Origin: Bacteroides sp. CAG:927
GTDB lineage: Bacteria; Bacteroidota; Bacteroidia; Bacteroidales; Muribaculaceae
Reading direction: 5' to 3'
Assembly (NCBI GenBank): GCA_000431155.1
Contig: HF985638.1
Location: forward strand, 55,728 to 119,727
Length of the DNA: 64,000 bases
Below the pieces are notes generated by a model. That model made no database searches. It was not told the DNA's origin and saw only the letters and a program-made list of their open reading frames with translations. Both the position numbers and the translations under genes were made by a program. Below, one piece after another: positions 8,066-16,027 of the stretch. Each line of letters starts with the position of its first letter. Position 1 is the stretch's first letter.

Positions 8066-9631
8066 ATGGACCAGACTCCCGATCAGCAGGAAGTGCTGAT
8101 GGCCCGCGACAACACAAGCGGGAAAGTCGGGGCGGTCGTAGGGCAGAATCCCGACGGCACCCCCAAGATGGCGGACGTAAAGTCAACGCCTCTCAGTGAA
8201 CTCATCAAGTTCAACAAAGGGCAGAACCCCCTCGAAGCGTTCATGTCGAATTTTCTCCGGCAGGCCAAGAACCCGACGATGTTCAGCTTTTTCAGACTGC
8301 CAGCCGACAGGTATGAAATGGTCGCGCCCGCAATGGCGGACATTATTCAGGAAGCGGAGAAAAACGCAGAGATGCTCAGACCCTATGCGGTGGAAACGGA
8401 CGTCCCCGACCGGACAGTAAATCCTGAGCAACAGACAGTTCCGGAGCCTCCGGCTCAGCAGGAACAACAGGCAGTCGAGACACCCCAGCCGCCACAACAG
8501 GCACAGCCCCCGGAGCCTGAACAATCAGTGCAGGCACAACAGCCCCAACAGCCTGAACAGACAGCCGCGGCACCTGTCAGGAATGCCCCCATAAACGCGG
8601 ACAGCATAGACTGGGACAAGATACAGAAGCAATGGGGCATCACGCGCGAAGACCTTGAAAAATCAGGCGCGCTCGACCAGATGGTCTATAACCACAAATC
8701 GCCGCAGCTTTTCACTGTGACGCCACAATTCGGCGACGAGAAGTTCTCGATTCAGGCAAAGCTCTCTTTCCGCACCAACCCCGATGGCTCATATTCACTC
8801 GTGCCACATTTCGTCCGCAACGAGCCGCAGCTCGACAAGGAATACAAGGGCTATACATTCACAGGCGAGGACAAGGCCGAACTGCGCAAGACCGGCAACC
8901 TCGGCAGGGCGGTGGAACTTGCCGACCCCAAGACCGGGGAAATCAAGAGATGCCTCGTGAGCATAGACAGGCTCACCAATGAAATCGAGTCAATGCCGAT
9001 AGACAACATCTATATCCGGCGCAAAGTGGCGAACATAGAACTCGACATGCAGGCAGTAGGCATACTGAAGAACGGCGGCACCATACGGGCGCAGAGCATC
9101 GAACTGCCCAACGGCGCGAAATTTGTTGCCGACCTGCAATACAACGTATCCAAACGTGATGTCGCTTTCGTCAACTCCGATCTCTACCGCCAGTTGCAGG
9201 AGCAGAGCGTGAAGCCTCAACAGCAACAGCAGACGCAACAGAAGCCGGAAGAACGCTGGCACAATGCCGACGGCACTGTCAAACGCCTTGCCCACTGGTG
9301 TAAGATAGAGCTGAGCGAACAGCAGCAGAACGACTATCTCGCCGGTAAGAAAGTCCTCGTGGGCGAAGCCAAAGACCTGTTCGGCAACAACTGCACCGTC
9401 TATTTCCAGTATGACCCTGAAAAACGTGCGCCGATCACCACCCGCGTATATCCTGACCGCGACAAGGTGGTGGGTATCGCCGAGGAAAGCAAGACCCAGA
9501 TGGCTGTCAACAATGACGGTGCCACAAACGAGGCTACCAAGAACGTGAAAGAGCCCCTCCAGCGCGGACAGACCGCGCCAAAGGACGAAAACCAGCAAAG
9601 GCAGCAGAAGCCCAAAGGTCCCAGACCCTGA
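8066..9631 (+). CDS. DUF3945/DUF4099-type mobile-element protein
   Basis: A 521-residue protein of the DUF3945 type typical of Bacteroidales conjugative elements. The N-terminal part (1-110) has the conserved start (MARDNTSGKVGAVVGQN, then PLSELIKFNKGQNPLEAF). A Gln/Pro/Glu-rich linker covers about 125-175. A DUF4099-like unit starts at IDWDKIQKQWGITREDLEKS (near 188). Repeated units with GYTFTGEDKAELRKTGNLG, ADPKTGE and IELSEQQQNDYLAGKKV follow, and the tail is again Gln/Lys-rich. Its biochemical role is unknown; it is commonly found beside topoisomerase genes, as here. Confidence 0.8.
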   Translation: MDQTPDQQEVLMARDNTSGKVGAVVGQNPDGTPKMADVKSTPLSELIKFNKGQNPLEAFMSNFLRQAKNPTMFSFFRLPADRYEMVAPAMADIIQEAEKNAEMLRPYAVETDVPDRTVNPEQQTVPEPPAQQEQQAVETPQPPQQAQPPEPEQSVQAQQPQQPEQTAAAPVRNAPINADSIDWDKIQKQWGITREDLEKSGALDQMVYNHKSPQLFTVTPQFGDEKFSIQAKLSFRTNPDGSYSLVPHFVRNEPQLDKEYKGYTFTGEDKAELRKTGNLGRAVELADPKTGEIKRCLVSIDRLTNEIESMPIDNIYIRRKVANIELDMQAVGILKNGGTIRAQSIELPNGAKFVADLQYNVSKRDVAFVNSDLYRQLQEQSVKPQQQQQTQQKPEERWHNADGTVKRLAHWCKIELSEQQQNDYLAGKKVLVGEAKDLFGNNCTVYFQYDPEKRAPITTRVYPDRDKVVGIAEESKTQMAVNNDGATNEATKNVKEPLQRGQTAPKDENQQRQQKPKGPRP

Positions 9632-9778
9632 AAGCCTCTCACCATCCGTCCACAATCGACAAACTGTGATTCAACCGATATGATTGCCGGGTTATGACTG
9701 TAATCCCGACCACTGAATCCACGTCACGTCCGTAAATATCCCCTCCGGCAACCGTATCACCCAGACAAGTTATCCCCA

Positions 9779-9815
9779 AGGCACGGGGATAAGGGCAACC
9801 CAATCCCCGTGCCTT
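9779..9815 (+). promoter_or_regulatory. GC-rich hairpin upstream of the topoisomerase-like gene
   Basis: A perfect 13-bp stem AAGGCACGGGGAT / ATCCCCGTGCCTT (9779-9791 with 9803-9815) lies 31 nt before the start at 9847, in the 215-nt gap after the DUF3945 gene. No T-run follows, so it is better read as a leader structure or mRNA processing/stability element than as a terminator. Confidence 0.5.
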
Positions 9816-9846
9816 CAATAAATTCACCCTAAACCCACATTAAATT

Positions 9847-11466
9847 ATGATCCTTATTATCTGCGAGAGCATTCTCGCCACCAAGACTGTCGCCATAGCA
9901 CTTGGCGCAAACAACGAGACAAGCGAGGGCATCTATACCTCCGGAACATTGACAGTTGCCGCAGTGCCGCCCCGTTTCATCCGCCACACGCCCCTCGGCG
10001 AGATGGCTGACGGAAAGAGTCCGTTCATCCCGGAGAAGTTCAGGATGTCCGTCACCGACAAGGGACTGGAACGCGAGCTGAAGCCCCTGTTCCGCGAGGC
10101 ATCCGAAGTGGTGTTCGCCTCCGACGGCGGAGCCGACGCACAGGCGCGCTTCTTCAACATCTGCCGCCACTTCCGCGTGGGCTGTCCCCGAAGCCGTATG
10201 TGGATGACCCGGCTCAGCTACGGCGCAATCCGCGGGGCATTCCATTTCCGTGAGTCGGGCCGTCACCTCCACCGCCTCGCCCAGACCGGACTCGTGTCAA
10301 AAGGTATGGATATGCTGTTCGGCTACAATATCAACCAGACCTTACTGCACATGGGGCTTCCCGCCTGCAACCTCACCCGTCAGGAGGCTGTCGCGCTCTT
10401 ATATCTCGGAGAACTCTCCGATCATATAGACTATGTGCAACAGCAGGCACATCCCGCATATTCAATCCTCGTCAACGCAAACAGCGGCACGGTGTTCGAG
10501 TCCGCGGAGTCATGGGACGATGAGGCGGATGCCGGAACCGCGCTCGAATCCGTACCCACAGGCGAAACCGTACCCGCCACCCTGACCATAGAGGAGACCG
10601 ATAGGTTCAACCTGCGTTTCCACACACTCCTGACACTCCAGATGGACGCCTTCAACAATCTCGGCTTCATGCCCGGCAAGACCCTGAAAGTTGCGCAGAA
10701 ACTTTATGACAGGGGGCTTATATCGTCGCCTCTGACCGACTGCCCGCACCTTCCCGAAAAACTGCGGGGCCACATCATGACGGTGTTCCACGATGCCGGA
10801 GGCTACCTGTGGGGAGACAACGGGGCGACAATCGACAGCCACGCCATAATAACCCTGCGCGCCGCCGAGGAAGTGCTAAGCGGGAGCGAGCTGCAACTCT
10901 ACCGTCTTATCTTCAACCGTATGAGGGCTGTCATGGAGCAGAAACCCGTCCGCAAGTATGCCACACTGGAGTTCTCCGTCGGTGACAACCGTTTCAGCCG
11001 CCGCTGGGAAATAACCGGTGACGCCTATGACGTGACCGAGACAGGCTCTTTCCAGACTCAGGTCGAGATTGCCGATGCAGGGGTGTATCCCTTCGACCGT
11101 CCTGTGGAGTCAAGAGCGTTTGCCGATGTCATCGGCAATCTCACGACAGTGGCAGACTGTGTCGATGAGTTAATGCACACCGGTGTGCCATACACGAAGG
11201 AGACAAACGACTACGGCAGCGCGATGGGAAGCCTTGTGAACAAGGGACTCGCCATGCTTGACGGCGACGGGATATACCTCACCCCTGAAGGTCAGGCAAT
11301 ATTCGATGAGTTTTTCGGACACGAGATTGCCGAGGTGATACTGACATGGCAGTTCGAGGCAAACGACCTCTACGGAGGCGACCAGACCGGACGCAGTGTC
11401 ATCGAAGGCTTCTCCGGCGCGCTACTTGACCTGATCGGCGAACTTGACCCCGATTGTGGGGAATAA
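9847..11466 (+). CDS. Topoisomerase IA homologue lacking catalytic residues (Exc-like)
   Basis: A 539-residue protein aligned by eye to topoisomerase III. The TOPRIM start keeps a glutamate (ICES, E7). The DxDxxGE region is altered (ASDGGADAQ, 91-99: first Asp kept, second Asp and Glu lost). The segment RMWMTRLSYGAIRGAF (118-132) matches RLWISSLT-type motifs. The active-site block reads GLISSPLTD (290-298), where active enzymes have GLISYPRTD, so the catalytic Tyr is Ser294. The SxGRVQTP motif is absent. It is therefore probably inactive as a topoisomerase. In CTnDOT the topoisomerase-like Exc acts in excision, and this gene has the same kind of neighbours (HTH proteins, integrase). Confidence 0.8.
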   Translation: MILIICESILATKTVAIALGANNETSEGIYTSGTLTVAAVPPRFIRHTPLGEMADGKSPFIPEKFRMSVTDKGLERELKPLFREASEVVFASDGGADAQARFFNICRHFRVGCPRSRMWMTRLSYGAIRGAFHFRESGRHLHRLAQTGLVSKGMDMLFGYNINQTLLHMGLPACNLTRQEAVALLYLGELSDHIDYVQQQAHPAYSILVNANSGTVFESAESWDDEADAGTALESVPTGETVPATLTIEETDRFNLRFHTLLTLQMDAFNNLGFMPGKTLKVAQKLYDRGLISSPLTDCPHLPEKLRGHIMTVFHDAGGYLWGDNGATIDSHAIITLRAAEEVLSGSELQLYRLIFNRMRAVMEQKPVRKYATLEFSVGDNRFSRRWEITGDAYDVTETGSFQTQVEIADAGVYPFDRPVESRAFADVIGNLTTVADCVDELMHTGVPYTKETNDYGSAMGSLVNKGLAMLDGDGIYLTPEGQAIFDEFFGHEIAEVILTWQFEANDLYGGDQTGRSVIEGFSGALLDLIGELDPDCGE

Positions 11467-11534
11467 TACGCTGTCTCCGGCATTTCCATCCAAAATAATC
11501 GGCACTACATAGCTGAAAATCGGATAGAAATCGC

Positions 11535-11543
11535 TAACTTTGC
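11535..11543 (+). promoter_or_regulatory. Promoter -7 element upstream of the HTH pair
   Basis: TAACTTTGC matches the Bacteroidetes -7 consensus exactly; the -33 region has only CTG near 11513-11515. The start of transcription would be near 11547-11551, so the transcript meets the hairpin at 11590 after about 40 nt. Confidence 0.55.
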
Positions 11544-11572
11544 CACTGAATCGCAGTCATAATTTATTTTGA

Positions 11573-11654
11573 TTGTGGATTTAGTGGTGAGGCAGCGGGA
11601 GGGATACCCGCTGCCTTTTTTACATCCATATCCACCCACCGCTAAATCCCACAA
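11573..11654 (+). promoter_or_regulatory. Leader with terminator flanked by long inverted arms (possible attenuator)
   Basis: An intrinsic terminator (AGGCAGCGGG, loop of 7, CCCGCTGCCT, then T6; 11590-11621) sits between promoter and gene. It is enclosed by arms TTGTGGATTTAGTGGTG (11573-11589) and CACCGCTAAATCCCACAA (11637-11654), which pair over 17 positions with one bulge and one G-U. The 3' arm ends 6 nt before the ATG at 11661. Read-through RNA would fold the translation start region into a hairpin; the terminated RNA carries a segment complementary to it. The mechanism is inference. Confidence 0.5.
11590..11621 (+). terminator. Intrinsic terminator inside the HTH leader
   Basis: A perfect 10-bp GC-rich stem, AGGCAGCGGG / CCCGCTGCCT, has a 7-nt loop and ends in six T. 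It follows the topoisomerase-like gene and its own promoter at 11535, so it can end either transcript. Confidence 0.75.
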
Positions 11655-11660
11655 ATAATT

Positions 11661-11945
11661 ATGGAAATTGTAGCAATCGACAAGGAGGTCCTTGACGCGA
11701 TGTTCGAGCGCATGGCCTACCTTCATAATATGCTTCACACGCTCTTTGAGAGAGTCCGCGACAAAAATCCCGACGACTGGCTTTCGCTTGAAGAAACCTG
11801 CCGCTTGCTGAACATCTCGGAGCGGAAAGTCCGAAACCTTCAGTCAGGCGGCAGAATCGGCTTCGTAAGATGCGGTAAGAAATGTAAGTACAGTGCGCAT
11901 GATGTGTCAGCCATTATAGCGAAAGGAGGTGCCGACATTGAGTGA
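11661..11945 (+). CDS. Helix-turn-helix domain protein (excisionase-like)
   Basis: A 94-residue protein. Residues 1-37 form a helical region (MEIVAIDKEVLDAMFERM and on). Residues about 40-88 are an HTH_17/MerR-type unit (WLSLEETCRLLNISERKVRN, then LQSGGRIGFVRCGKKCKYSAHDV). This size and fold match Xis2c/Xis2d-type factors of Bacteroidales integrative elements. Its 3' end overlaps the following HTH gene by 8 nt. Confidence 0.75.
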   Translation: MEIVAIDKEVLDAMFERMAYLHNMLHTLFERVRDKNPDDWLSLEETCRLLNISERKVRNLQSGGRIGFVRCGKKCKYSAHDVSAIIAKGGADIE

Positions 11946-12234
11946 CAGAATATACACAGGGGCAGACGAGTCTGTAAGACTGTTCTTCTCTCAGTGCAGG
12001 CATTCCCTTGAAATGGCGGAGCGGTTGGTGAAGGAATACCGGCCGTCGCTTATGGGCAGGCGGTTCATCACGGACGCACAGCTTTCAGAGAGGCTGGGCA
12101 TATCCCGAAGGACGCTTCAGGACTACCGCGACAAAGGGAAGATTCCGTTCTACCGTCTTGACGGCAAGATACTTTATGACGAGGATGACATTGAAAAATT
12201 CCTATCCGGGACATACCGGCCGAAATTCGATTAA
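11938..12234 (+). CDS. Second helix-turn-helix protein, TTG start
   Basis: A 98-residue HTH_17 protein (about 40-90: RRFITDAQLSERLGISRRTL, QDYRDKGKIPFYRLDGK, DEDDIEKFL). There is no ATG at the N-terminus. A strong Shine-Dalgarno-like AAAGGAGG at 11922-11929 lies 8 nt before TTG at 11938 (TTG AGT GAC, giving MSDRIYTGADE). The GTG at 11929 overlaps that site and is a poorer choice. The gene overlaps its partner's stop, suggesting coupled translation. A likely job is recombination directionality or regulation together with the upstream HTH protein. Confidence 0.7.
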   Translation: MSDRIYTGADESVRLFFSQCRHSLEMAERLVKEYRPSLMGRRFITDAQLSERLGISRRTLQDYRDKGKIPFYRLDGKILYDEDDIEKFLSGTYRPKFD

Positions 12235-12257
12235 TAGACACCAACATCCGGCAATGC

Positions 12258-12297
12258 AAAAGACGGCAGCAGGGCAGAAATCCTGTTGCCGTCTTTT
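12258..12297. terminator. Bidirectional terminator between HTH gene and integrase
   Basis: A 16-bp stem AAAAGACGGCAGCAGG / CCTGTTGCCGTCTTTT (12258-12273, 12282-12297; one mismatch or G-U) has A and T runs on its outer ends. It serves the two convergent genes that end at 12234 and 12314. Confidence 0.8.
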
Positions 12298-12313
12298 ACT
12301 GTATATGTCGTTC

Positions 12314-13549
12314 TCAGCCGAGTCGCACCCCGTTGAACTTGGTGCGCATGACCTCCATATCCTCCGATATTGTATTGTCCAAAAGTCTGGCGTATATCTG
12401 CGTCGTCTTTATATCGCTGTGACCGAGCATCTTTGAGATTGTCTCAAGCGGCACATGGTTGTTGAGCGACATGGTCGCGAACGTATGGCGCGCGATGTGT
12501 GACGTGAGATGTTTGGAGATTTTCGCAAGGTCGGCAATCTCCTTGAGATACGCATTTACCTTCTGGTTGGACATCACGGGAAGCACCACACCGGTTGTCA
12601 GCACGACAGGGTGGCCGCTGTATTTGCGCATGATTGTCTGCGGCACGTCAAGGAGCGGTATTACGCTCAGCTCCTCGGTCTTCTCACGGTTCTTCCTTAT
12701 CCACATATTGCCGTTGGCGTCAGCCGATATGTCTGAACGTTTCAGCGTTTTGACATCAATGAACGCCAGCCCTGTGAAGCAGCAGAACACGAAAGTGTCC
12801 CTGACACATTCAAGTCTTGGAAAAGCCTTCAGGTCGAGAGCCATTATGCTTTTCAGCTCCGGCTCAGTGAGGAAGCCGCGGTCCGCCTTAGTACGCTTGA
12901 AACGCTTTCCAAGAAACGGGTCGTCGCTTATCCACTTGTTGGCGATGGCATACTGGATCACATTCTTCAGGTAGCGCAGATACCGAACAGCGGTATTGTT
13001 GGCGCACTCCTTGCTTACTCGCAGGAAATGCTCGAAATCCTGCACGAAACCGGCTGTCACATCCTTTATGGCTATATCCCTGTCGCCTCCGTGAGTGAGG
13101 GCGATGAACTCCTCCAGATAGGTGACACAACGCTCCCAGCGGCTGAAAGTGGCGTAGCCGATGTCACCGCGCTCATATTCCTCCCTGCGCTTCACGTTTG
13201 TCTCACGGAACACGTCGCAGAGCATCTTAGGCTTTTCCACCATACCGAAATAATGGTTCTTCATTATCTGCGGATTGATGTAACGGCCCTCGTTGAGCAG
13301 GCGGTTGTGTATCTCATAGAAACGGGAGCGCACCATTTCAAGATACTTGTTAAGCTCTAAGTCGCGGCGGGAGCGTCCCGCACTTTTCTGGGCGCGCTGG
13401 TCCCAGTTGGACGGATGTACCTTCCTGCCGATTGTAAACTCGGTCTTCTGACCTTCGGTTGTGATTCTCGCATAGATGGGGTACTCCCCGTTGCTTTCCG
13501 AACGCGGCTTCCTCGGAAAGAAAGTCAGCGTAAAAAATGAATCCTTCAT
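12314..13549 (-). CDS. Tyrosine recombinase / integrase, IntDOT-like
   Basis: A 411-residue site-specific integrase. An arm-binding domain covers about 1-100 (FFPRKPRSESNGEYPIYARI), a SAM-like core-binding domain about 105-205, and the catalytic domain about 220-395. Catalytic residues seen: HIAR (H351, R354), LGH (H377) and Tyr386 in IYAR, with a candidate Lys in RKNREK. Arg I is missing: the motif is FTGLAFIDV with Ala262. CTnDOT IntDOT also lacks this Arg, so activity is still plausible. It is transcribed away from tRNA-Lys, 500 bp from the tRNA 3' end, the usual position for an element integrated at a tRNA. Confidence 0.9.
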   Translation of the reverse strand: MKDSFFTLTFFPRKPRSESNGEYPIYARITTEGQKTEFTIGRKVHPSNWDQRAQKSAGRSRRDLELNKYLEMVRSRFYEIHNRLLNEGRYINPQIMKNHYFGMVEKPKMLCDVFRETNVKRREEYERGDIGYATFSRWERCVTYLEEFIALTHGGDRDIAIKDVTAGFVQDFEHFLRVSKECANNTAVRYLRYLKNVIQYAIANKWISDDPFLGKRFKRTKADRGFLTEPELKSIMALDLKAFPRLECVRDTFVFCCFTGLAFIDVKTLKRSDISADANGNMWIRKNREKTEELSVIPLLDVPQTIMRKYSGHPVVLTTGVVLPVMSNQKVNAYLKEIADLAKISKHLTSHIARHTFATMSLNNHVPLETISKMLGHSDIKTTQIYARLLDNTISEDMEVMRTKFNGVRLG

Positions 13550-13660
13550 ACTGTTGTGGGTTTAATGGTTATATAAATATAATCATTTTCTGCCGGATAT
13601 GCAACAGGCAAAGAACAGTATGAATATACGATGCGTGACAGTAAGCGTCCGGCGTACTGC

Positions 13661-13948
13661 GTGAGTCAAAAATATCCCTGCAACTCACGGAAAAGCACAG
13701 AGGAAACATCCTCAAATGTTAAATCCGCCCTGAAAAACACCCGTTGCACGCTCATTCCTTAAATGATGTTAATTTACGGGCTTTGTGCTTTGAAAAGTGG
13801 GGCCGGAGGGTGGAGCCATGAACCCTGAGCCTCCCGTATCTGGACTGCATATCGCAGTAAAATACTGAACGGCAGGCGACTCACTCTCCGGTTCCTGCAA
13901 TCGTGAGTCATTTGCCTCACGATGCGTGTGACTCACGCAAAACTCACG
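13661..13948. repeat. Cluster of CGTGAGT sites, candidate integrase arm sites
   Basis: In the 500-bp gap between integrase and tRNA-Lys the octamer CGTGAGTC or a close variant occurs seven times in both orientations: 13661-13667 (plus), 13683-13689 (minus), 13879-13884 (minus), 13903-13908 (plus), 13916-13921 (minus), 13931-13937 (minus) and 13942-13948 (minus). TGCGTG/CACGCA around the sixth copy is palindromic. Clustered repeats beside the recombinase gene and the tRNA suggest binding sites for the integrase or Xis proteins. The rest of 13550-13994 shows no gene. Confidence 0.5.
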
Positions 13949-13994
13949 CTCATGTGCCGAACTCCGCTGTATTATGCCGGATAGGGCAAAAAGA

Positions 13995-14028
13995 AAAACG
14001 CTGGAAATCAAGTGATTTTCAGCGTTTT
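13995..14028 (-). terminator. Terminator downstream of tRNA-Lys
   Basis: AAAACGCTGGAAATCA (13995-14010) pairs with TGATTTTCAGCGTTTT (14013-14028) over 16 positions with one G-U. On the minus strand it is followed by a T-rich tract, as expected for the end of the tRNA transcript, 25 nt beyond the tRNA 3' end. Confidence 0.7.
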
Positions 14029-14052
14029 GCGGTGGAAGTCCGTACTTCCTTG

Positions 14053-14125
14053 TGATCCGCCTGGGGCTCGAACCCAGGACCCCAACATTAAAAGTGTTGT
14101 GCTCTACCAGCTGAGCTAGCGAATC
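14053..14125 (-). tRNA. tRNA-Lys (anticodon TTT)
   Basis: A complete 73-nt cloverleaf on the minus strand. The acceptor stem GATTCGC / GCGGATC has 7 pairs with one G-U. The D arm is GCTC/GAGC, the anticodon stem CAACA/TGTTG with loop CTTTTAA (anticodon TTT), and the T arm CTGGG/CCCAG with TTCGAGC. The discriminator is A and CCA is not encoded. Its 3' end faces the integrase gene, so it is the likely attachment target of the element at 5662-13549. Confidence 0.95.
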
Positions 14126-14211
14126 TCCGTTGGTGCTTCTTGTGAAAAGCGATGCAAAGGTAGCTCTAAATTTTATATTGTGCAAATTTATGCGAAAGTT
14201 TTTTCGCTCTT

Positions 14212-14886
14212 TTATTCGTCTATGCTGTAATTGAGGAAATCATTCATGGGCTTGAGCAGCTCAAAAAGGCGTGCGGAACGCTCCGGCCATGCCGGGTCCA
14301 AGAAAAACTCCTTGTCGCAGAAATGCGCTTTGCCATAATCCTTTAAGCGCAGCAAGGGGGCCTGTGGATGATCCTTTGGCCAACCTTTGGGTATGGTTTT
14401 CAATTGCTCCCCGACCCATCCTGGAAACTCTTTTTCCAACTCAGGATTATGAATAATCTCCTCAAACTCCTCAATGTTATCCACAATAGCGTGGCGCAGT
14501 TTTTTGAGCATCGGAGCGTCAGGGCAATACAATCCGCCGTAAAGGCCTGATCCATTAGGACGGATACCGGTTTCGATATAGTAACCGGCATGAAAGTCAT
14601 TTTTGCCTCCGGGCGCAAACGCGGCAGAGAAATTAAGCTTCAACGGTGTTTTGTCAGGCGAAAAACGGGTGTCTCGGTAAATGCGATAGGCACACTGTTT
14701 GGCCTCAAGATGCGCAAGAGCCGGTTCCCACTGCGCCATGGCAGCTATCATGCGGTCAACATCGGCCAGCCATGCTTGGCGCAACTCCTGATACTGACTC
14801 TTGTGGGCCGCAAACCAAGGGCGATTGTTGTTGGCCCTCAATTGCTCAAAAAAGTCATATAGCTCACTTATATAATATTGCGGCAT
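14212..14886 (-). CDS. DUF2461 domain-containing protein
   Basis: A 224-residue protein of the DUF2461/TIGR02453 family. The conserved pattern is visible: LYDFFEQLRANNNRPWFAAH at the start, RIYRDTRFSPDKTPLKLNF (about 68-86), HAGYYIETGIRPNGSGLYGG (about 99-118) and the C-terminal KAHFCDKEFFLDP. No reaction is established for the family. It follows the DUF4834 gene with an 8-nt gap, so the two are probably co-transcribed. Confidence 0.85.
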   Translation of the reverse strand: MPQYYISELYDFFEQLRANNNRPWFAAHKSQYQELRQAWLADVDRMIAAMAQWEPALAHLEAKQCAYRIYRDTRFSPDKTPLKLNFSAAFAPGGKNDFHAGYYIETGIRPNGSGLYGGLYCPDAPMLKKLRHAIVDNIEEFEEIIHNPELEKEFPGWVGEQLKTIPKGWPKDHPQAPLLRLKDYGKAHFCDKEFFLDPAWPERSARLFELLKPMNDFLNYSIDE

Positions 14887-14894
14887 ACGGCAAC

Positions 14895-15224
14895 TCAGGA
14901 TTTAATATCTTCCCATTCGGCATCCTCAACCTGCTCCTCCACCTGAAATGTGGTGGACGAGGCATGCACATATTCTGAAGATGCTCCTTTTATCTCCTCA
15001 AACTCCACATATTCCCCGTCTTGGGCGGTAAACACCTTGTTTTGAGAACGTGGACGCGAATTTTCATGCCCGGAGGTGCGCCGGGTGCGTTTCTTACCGG
15101 ACTCCTGAGGCATTTCGCCATAAAACAGCATGCGATAGACTCTGCGCATCCTGCGATAGGCACGAAATAGCCACACGCCGATAAATATCAGAAGTATAAC
15201 AAGTAAAAAAGATCCAAACGACAT
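14895..15224 (-). CDS. DUF4834 family small membrane protein
   Basis: A 109-residue protein typical of Bacteroidetes. One N-terminal membrane segment (FLLVILLIFIGVWLFRAYRR, about 5-24) is followed by a basic patch (KKRTRR), a low-complexity linker and the conserved acidic YVEFEEIK motif, ending in EDAEWEDIK. The function is unknown. It lies between pssA and the DUF2461 gene on the same strand. Confidence 0.8.
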   Translation of the reverse strand: MSFGSFLLVILLIFIGVWLFRAYRRMRRVYRMLFYGEMPQESGKKRTRRTSGHENSRPRSQNKVFTAQDGEYVEFEEIKGASSEYVHASSTTFQVEEQVEDAEWEDIKS

Positions 15225-15285
15225 AGTAACAGTAACGGAATGTAGAAAGTGTGTTCAACGAATTTTAAACGCCCCAAATGCGCTC

Positions 15286-16005
15286 TTATTGCGCAGCTTT
15301 GGGCGAAAACATCCTGTCTGCAAGCGAAAGCAGCAGATAGAACATGATGGTCCACGCCAATCCGGGGATACCACCCACACCGACAAACAGCACTGCCGCG
15401 ATAATAATCAGATAGCGGCGATAGTTGTCGGCCAAATTGAAGTTCTTGAACTTAAGCGAGAACATGGGCAGATTGCACACCATCAGCAGCGACATGCCCA
15501 CCACCATCACAGCCATTACCAGATCGCCGGGATAAGCCGTATCGATAAGCCACGCCAGCATACCCACCCAAAATATGGCATTGGCCGGAATGGGCAATCC
15601 GATAAAGGAAGTGGTTTGACGCGTATCAATATTGAATTTGGCCAGTCTCAGGGCACCCATCGCCACCATAAACAGCGATATGAACGACCACGCCGATATG
15701 CCCGGATGAAAATAGTTCATATAATTAAACACCAGCATGGCGGGCGCAAGGCCAAAGCTCACGAGGTCGGACAGCGAGTCAAGCTCTTTGCCCATATCGG
15801 AGTAAGCGTGAAGCAGACGGGCCATTGCACCGTCAAGAAAATCAAACACTGCCGCCGCCCCGATAAACAGGAATGCCCACTCATAGCCGAGCATGCCTCC
15901 AACGGTATGATACAGATTGAAAGCCATGGCACACGCCATGGTGCCCGACAAAAGGTTGAGGCAAGTTATCGTATTGGGAATATATGCTTTAATGGTGCGC
16001 AACAT
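15286..16005 (-). CDS. pssA: CDP-diacylglycerol--serine O-phosphatidyltransferase
   Basis: A 239-residue CDP-alcohol phosphatidyltransferase that makes phosphatidylserine from CDP-diacylglycerol and serine in the inner membrane. The diagnostic motif D-x2-DG-x2-AR-x8-G-x3-D-x3-D is seen in DFLDGAMARLL and MGKELDSLSD (about 55-80). Several membrane helices follow. It lies 22 nt after psd, which uses its product, so the two genes form the phosphatidylethanolamine pathway in one operon. Confidence 0.95.
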   Translation of the reverse strand: MLRTIKAYIPNTITCLNLLSGTMACAMAFNLYHTVGGMLGYEWAFLFIGAAAVFDFLDGAMARLLHAYSDMGKELDSLSDLVSFGLAPAMLVFNYMNYFHPGISAWSFISLFMVAMGALRLAKFNIDTRQTTSFIGLPIPANAIFWVGMLAWLIDTAYPGDLVMAVMVVGMSLLMVCNLPMFSLKFKNFNLADNYRRYLIIIAAVLFVGVGGIPGLAWTIMFYLLLSLADRMFSPKAAQ

Positions 16006-16027
16006 CAGTTATATTTTTTGAAACAAA

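Noticed and set aside
13769..14185. Minus-strand frame of 138 codons across tRNA-Lys
   Set aside because: It runs through the tRNA and its terminator and has no protein features.
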